Positions 21,076 to 22,451 of a stretch of 22,451 nt of DNA are shown in pieces. The notes beneath the pieces were generated by a model, which was not told the DNA's origin, made no database searches, and was given only the letters and a program-made list of their open reading frames with translations. The stretch is from IMG/VR virus record IMGVR_UViG_3300027907_000057, positions 1-22,451 of that record; one strand, written 5' to 3'. Position 1 is the stretch's first letter. Every line of letters starts with the position of its first letter. This DNA is from a virus. A program made the translations under genes and the position numbers.

Positions 21076-21263
21076 CAGCTCGCCTTCTTCCGGAGCACCG
21101 CGGACAACATCACCTCCAGGTCGGAAGTGTCGTGTCCCAGGATCGTCCACTGGGCGATCCGAAGCCGCAGCCGGATCTCCAGGCCGCGCTTCGCGTCGCG
21201 CTCTCGCTGCATGTCCTGCTTCCAGCTCTTTTCGTCCGCCTTTCGTTGTGAATTCGTAGCCAT
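21075..21263 (-). CDS. Small basic helical protein, 62 residues
   Basis: I use ATG 21263 (MATNSQRKADEKSWKQDMQR) in place of the ATG 7 codons upstream, since the longer start overlaps motif copy A. The N-terminal half is highly charged; a helix follows (LEIRLRLRIAQWTILGHDTS). No domain is recognised. There is no strong ribosome binding site. It is preceded by the third copy of GCTAAMGTTGTG and could start a transcription unit that includes ssb. Confidence 0.65.
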   Translation of the reverse strand: MATNSQRKADEKSWKQDMQRERDAKRGLEIRLRLRIAQWTILGHDTSDLEVMLSAVLRKKAS

Positions 21264-21279
21264 GGTGCCAGCATTGTAG

Positions 21280-21291
21280 CACAACGTTAGC
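21280..21291 (-). promoter_or_regulatory. Intergenic motif copy A (GCTAACGTTGTG)
   Basis: The 12-mer differs from copies B and C only at one base. Its TAA is the stop of the 117-residue gene. It continues as CTACAAT, giving TGCTACAAT, which resembles an extended -10 element; no clear -35 is visible. The next start is 17 bases downstream. Confidence 0.5.
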
Positions 21292-21640
21292 CGTCGTGCG
21301 TGTTTCGCTCTATCTTTTCTCTCTCGTCTCGGGACAGGTCCCAGTGTTCGGGCTCGCGCCCGGCCACCTCACCCATCCACCGGGAAAGCACGTCGTTTGC
21401 TCCGTCGCGCTCGTCCGGCGCCTCCAACAGGTACGACACACAGGCCGACACGCCGAGCATGCCCACGAAGTTCGGCAGCACCCGGGCCTTGCCTCGCTGG
21501 TCCACGCCATGCTGGGGCAACGTAACGAACACTTTGCGCCACCCCATCACGAAGAACGCAAAAAGGGGGTTCAGCAGCTCAGGGCTTTTCTCGGCCAGTC
21601 TGCCGATCGTCGCCCTGCTCGGTTTCCGTGTCGCACCCAT
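21287..21640 (-). CDS. Hypothetical protein, 117 residues
   Basis: ATG 21640 opens MGATRKPSRATIGRLAEKSP. A hydrophobic segment follows (LLNPLFAFFVMGWRKVFVTL) and then NFVGMLGVSACVSYLLEAPD and a charged end (DLSRDEREKIERNTHDG). It may be a small globular protein with two helices. It is not recognised. The start codon lies at the edge of a 12-bp palindrome. The gap before it (18 bases) separates it from the preceding gene. Confidence 0.68.
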   Translation of the reverse strand: MGATRKPSRATIGRLAEKSPELLNPLFAFFVMGWRKVFVTLPQHGVDQRGKARVLPNFVGMLGVSACVSYLLEAPDERDGANDVLSRWMGEVAGREPEHWDLSRDEREKIERNTHDG

Positions 21641-21650
21641 GGTGCACCAT
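21639..21650. promoter_or_regulatory. 12-bp palindrome at a start codon
   Basis: ATGGTGCACCAT reads the same on both strands and overlaps the first bases of the 117-residue gene's start. A dimeric repressor or translational block is conceivable; it may also be chance. Confidence 0.3.
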
Positions 21651-21658
21651 ACTACGCT

Positions 21659-21973
21659 TCACGCCGAACTCCCGCTAGTCCAGTCCGGCGTATCCGAGTC
21701 TTCCCCCAGGATCTCCCGCCTCCGCGCCCGTGCCACCTCGTGGGCTGTGTTCCGAACGTACATCAGCCGGTAGCCACAGGCGGGATCGTCGTAGCGAATC
21801 ACGCAGTTGACCACCGGCGGCAAGTGGTCCGTCCGCCGCACCTCTTCCGTTTCGATCGGGGTAACCGTGTCGATGCGGGCCGGGTTCAGGTAGGTCCCCG
21901 CGCGGTCCATGTTCGTCTGCGCGAAGCCCTGCGGGGTCGGCACTCGCACCATCACCAGGTGTACTTGGATCAT
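21659..21973 (-). CDS. Hypothetical protein, 104 residues
   Basis: I use ATG 21973, 2 bases after the preceding stop, giving MIQVHLVMVRVPTPQGFAQT onward. The frame also extends to 22048 but that part overlaps the neighbour. Visible pieces are LNPARIDTVTPIETEEVRR, PPVVNCVIRYDDPACGYRL and a basic helix (NTAHEVARARRREILGED). A small beta-rich fold is likely. No family is recognised. Confidence 0.7.
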   Translation of the reverse strand: MIQVHLVMVRVPTPQGFAQTNMDRAGTYLNPARIDTVTPIETEEVRRTDHLPPVVNCVIRYDDPACGYRLMYVRNTAHEVARARRREILGEDSDTPDWTSGSSA

Positions 21974-21975
21974 GG

Positions 21976-22170
21976 CTAGCTCAGGTCCTCGATCTGTCGG
22001 CGGTACGCGTCGCGCATCGCGTCGAACTTCTCCGGCGGAAGCATACACGCGGCTTCGCCGAAGTGTCGGGGGTTTCCTCCGTTTTCTTTCGCCGCGATCA
22101 CCACCGCGGACTCGTACGCCAGCCGCAGCGCCTCCAGTACCTGCTCCCGCGTCAGCTCTGCTTCTTCCAC
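21976..22170 (-). CDS. Hypothetical protein, 64 residues
   Basis: GTG 22170 follows GAGGTGAAGAA and makes a 19-base overlap with the previous gene; an ATG at 22206 would overlap more. The product reads (M)EEAELTREQVLEALRLAYES, then VVIAAKENGGNPRHFGEAAC and a helix ending RDAYRRQIEDLS. It is mainly helical. Not recognised. It belongs to the coupled early run. Confidence 0.65.
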   Translation of the reverse strand: MEEAELTREQVLEALRLAYESAVVIAAKENGGNPRHFGEAACMLPPEKFDAMRDAYRRQIEDLS

Positions 22171-22409
22171 TTCTTCACCTCTTCCACGATCACAGCCTGG
22201 ACGCACAATCGAAGGAACGTCTGCAAGAATGCGCGCAAGTCACCACTGTTGTAGAACTCATCCACAGCCTTCGTCAGCTCCACCAGCTTCTCGGCCTCCG
22301 TCATCCGGCTGATGTCCTGCACCAGCTCCCGCCCGTTGTTGCACGGCCGCGAGAACCCGCCCACCAGGCCCGTACCCCAACACTTCGGACATTCGCTCCA
22401 GTTCTTCAT
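22152..22409 (-). CDS. Small zinc-ribbon-like hypothetical protein, 85 residues
   Basis: ATG 22409 opens MKNWSECPKCWGTGLVGGFS. CPKCWGTG resembles half of a DnaJ-type CxxCxGxG zinc motif, with a single later Cys (RPCNNG) that leaves the second half incomplete. A helical part follows (MTEAEKLVELTKAVDEFYNS) and a C-terminal helix (LCVQAVIVEEVKKWKKQS). It may bind one metal. Function unknown. It is the first complete gene in transcription order. Confidence 0.7.
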   Translation of the reverse strand: MKNWSECPKCWGTGLVGGFSRPCNNGRELVQDISRMTEAEKLVELTKAVDEFYNSGDLRAFLQTFLRLCVQAVIVEEVKKWKKQS

Positions 22410-22430
22410 GTTTCTCGGAAGTAGTGTGGC

Positions 22431-22451
22431 CTACGGTTGCAAGACGGCAGG
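22431..22451 (-). other. Possible end of an upstream gene
   Basis: The frame from 22451 reads six sense codons (PAVLQP) and then TAG at 22431, 21 bases before the next start. It could be the 3' end of a gene beyond the window. Six codons are too few to be sure. Confidence 0.2.

Noticed and set aside
1-22451. tRNA genes, integrase, attachment sites, insertion sequences
   Set aside because: I looked for these and saw no clear cloverleaf, recombinase motif, transposase or flanking duplication.

Overview
The window is a 22.4 kb piece of a GC-rich, tightly packed tailed-bacteriophage genome (Caudoviricetes-type). Every gene I can support is on the minus strand, so transcription runs from high to low coordinates. 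Terminase, portal, MuF-like head protein, XkdF-like prohead protease, scaffold, decoration protein and HK97-fold-type major capsid protein follow one another in phage order. I see no chromosomal gene, integrase, repressor or tRNA. The host cannot be named; high GC and an SSB with a DVPF tip suggest a GC-rich Gram-negative or similar bacterium.

Layout in transcription order. (1) 22409-19828: early or accessory genes, mostly small and unrecognised, with a single-stranded DNA-binding protein at 20468-20869 and a 29-residue membrane peptide just after it. (2) 19818-18614: five consecutive small membrane or lipoprotein genes resembling a lysis cassette (holin-like protein, lipoprotein, coiled coil with C-terminal membrane anchor), but no endolysin in the window. 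A GC-rich hairpin with a T-run at 18522-18559 probably ends this unit. (3) 18516-15744: an HNH endonuclease, two small Cys-containing proteins and several conserved phage hypotheticals, ending in a tandemly duplicated gene pair. (4) 15743-15427: a 317-base non-coding region carrying a family of TGYCAACCC repeats, immediately before the small terminase gene. It is the best candidate for a packaging-recognition or regulatory region. (5) 15426-12929: small terminase, two Cys-rich small proteins, large terminase. (6) 12907-391: portal, then unusual fibre-like and repeat-containing virion proteins, head-completion proteins, MuF protein, a 688-residue repeat protein, protease split over two reading frames, scaffold, decoration protein, major capsid protein. 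(7) 312-1: start of a gene that runs off the left edge.

Nearly every junction is a 1- or 4-base stop/start overlap (ATGA, GTGA, TAGTG, TGATG), so translation must be coupled along long polycistronic messages. The few real gaps hold the regulatory signals: a 12-base motif GCTAAMGTTGTG found three times in the accessory region, the repeat region before the small terminase, the terminator before the HNH gene, a hairpin after the capsid gene, and two near-identical A/C-rich leaders before the capsid and decoration genes. Several genes too short for a routine 60-residue cut-off (29, 32, 57 and 58 residues) are described below.
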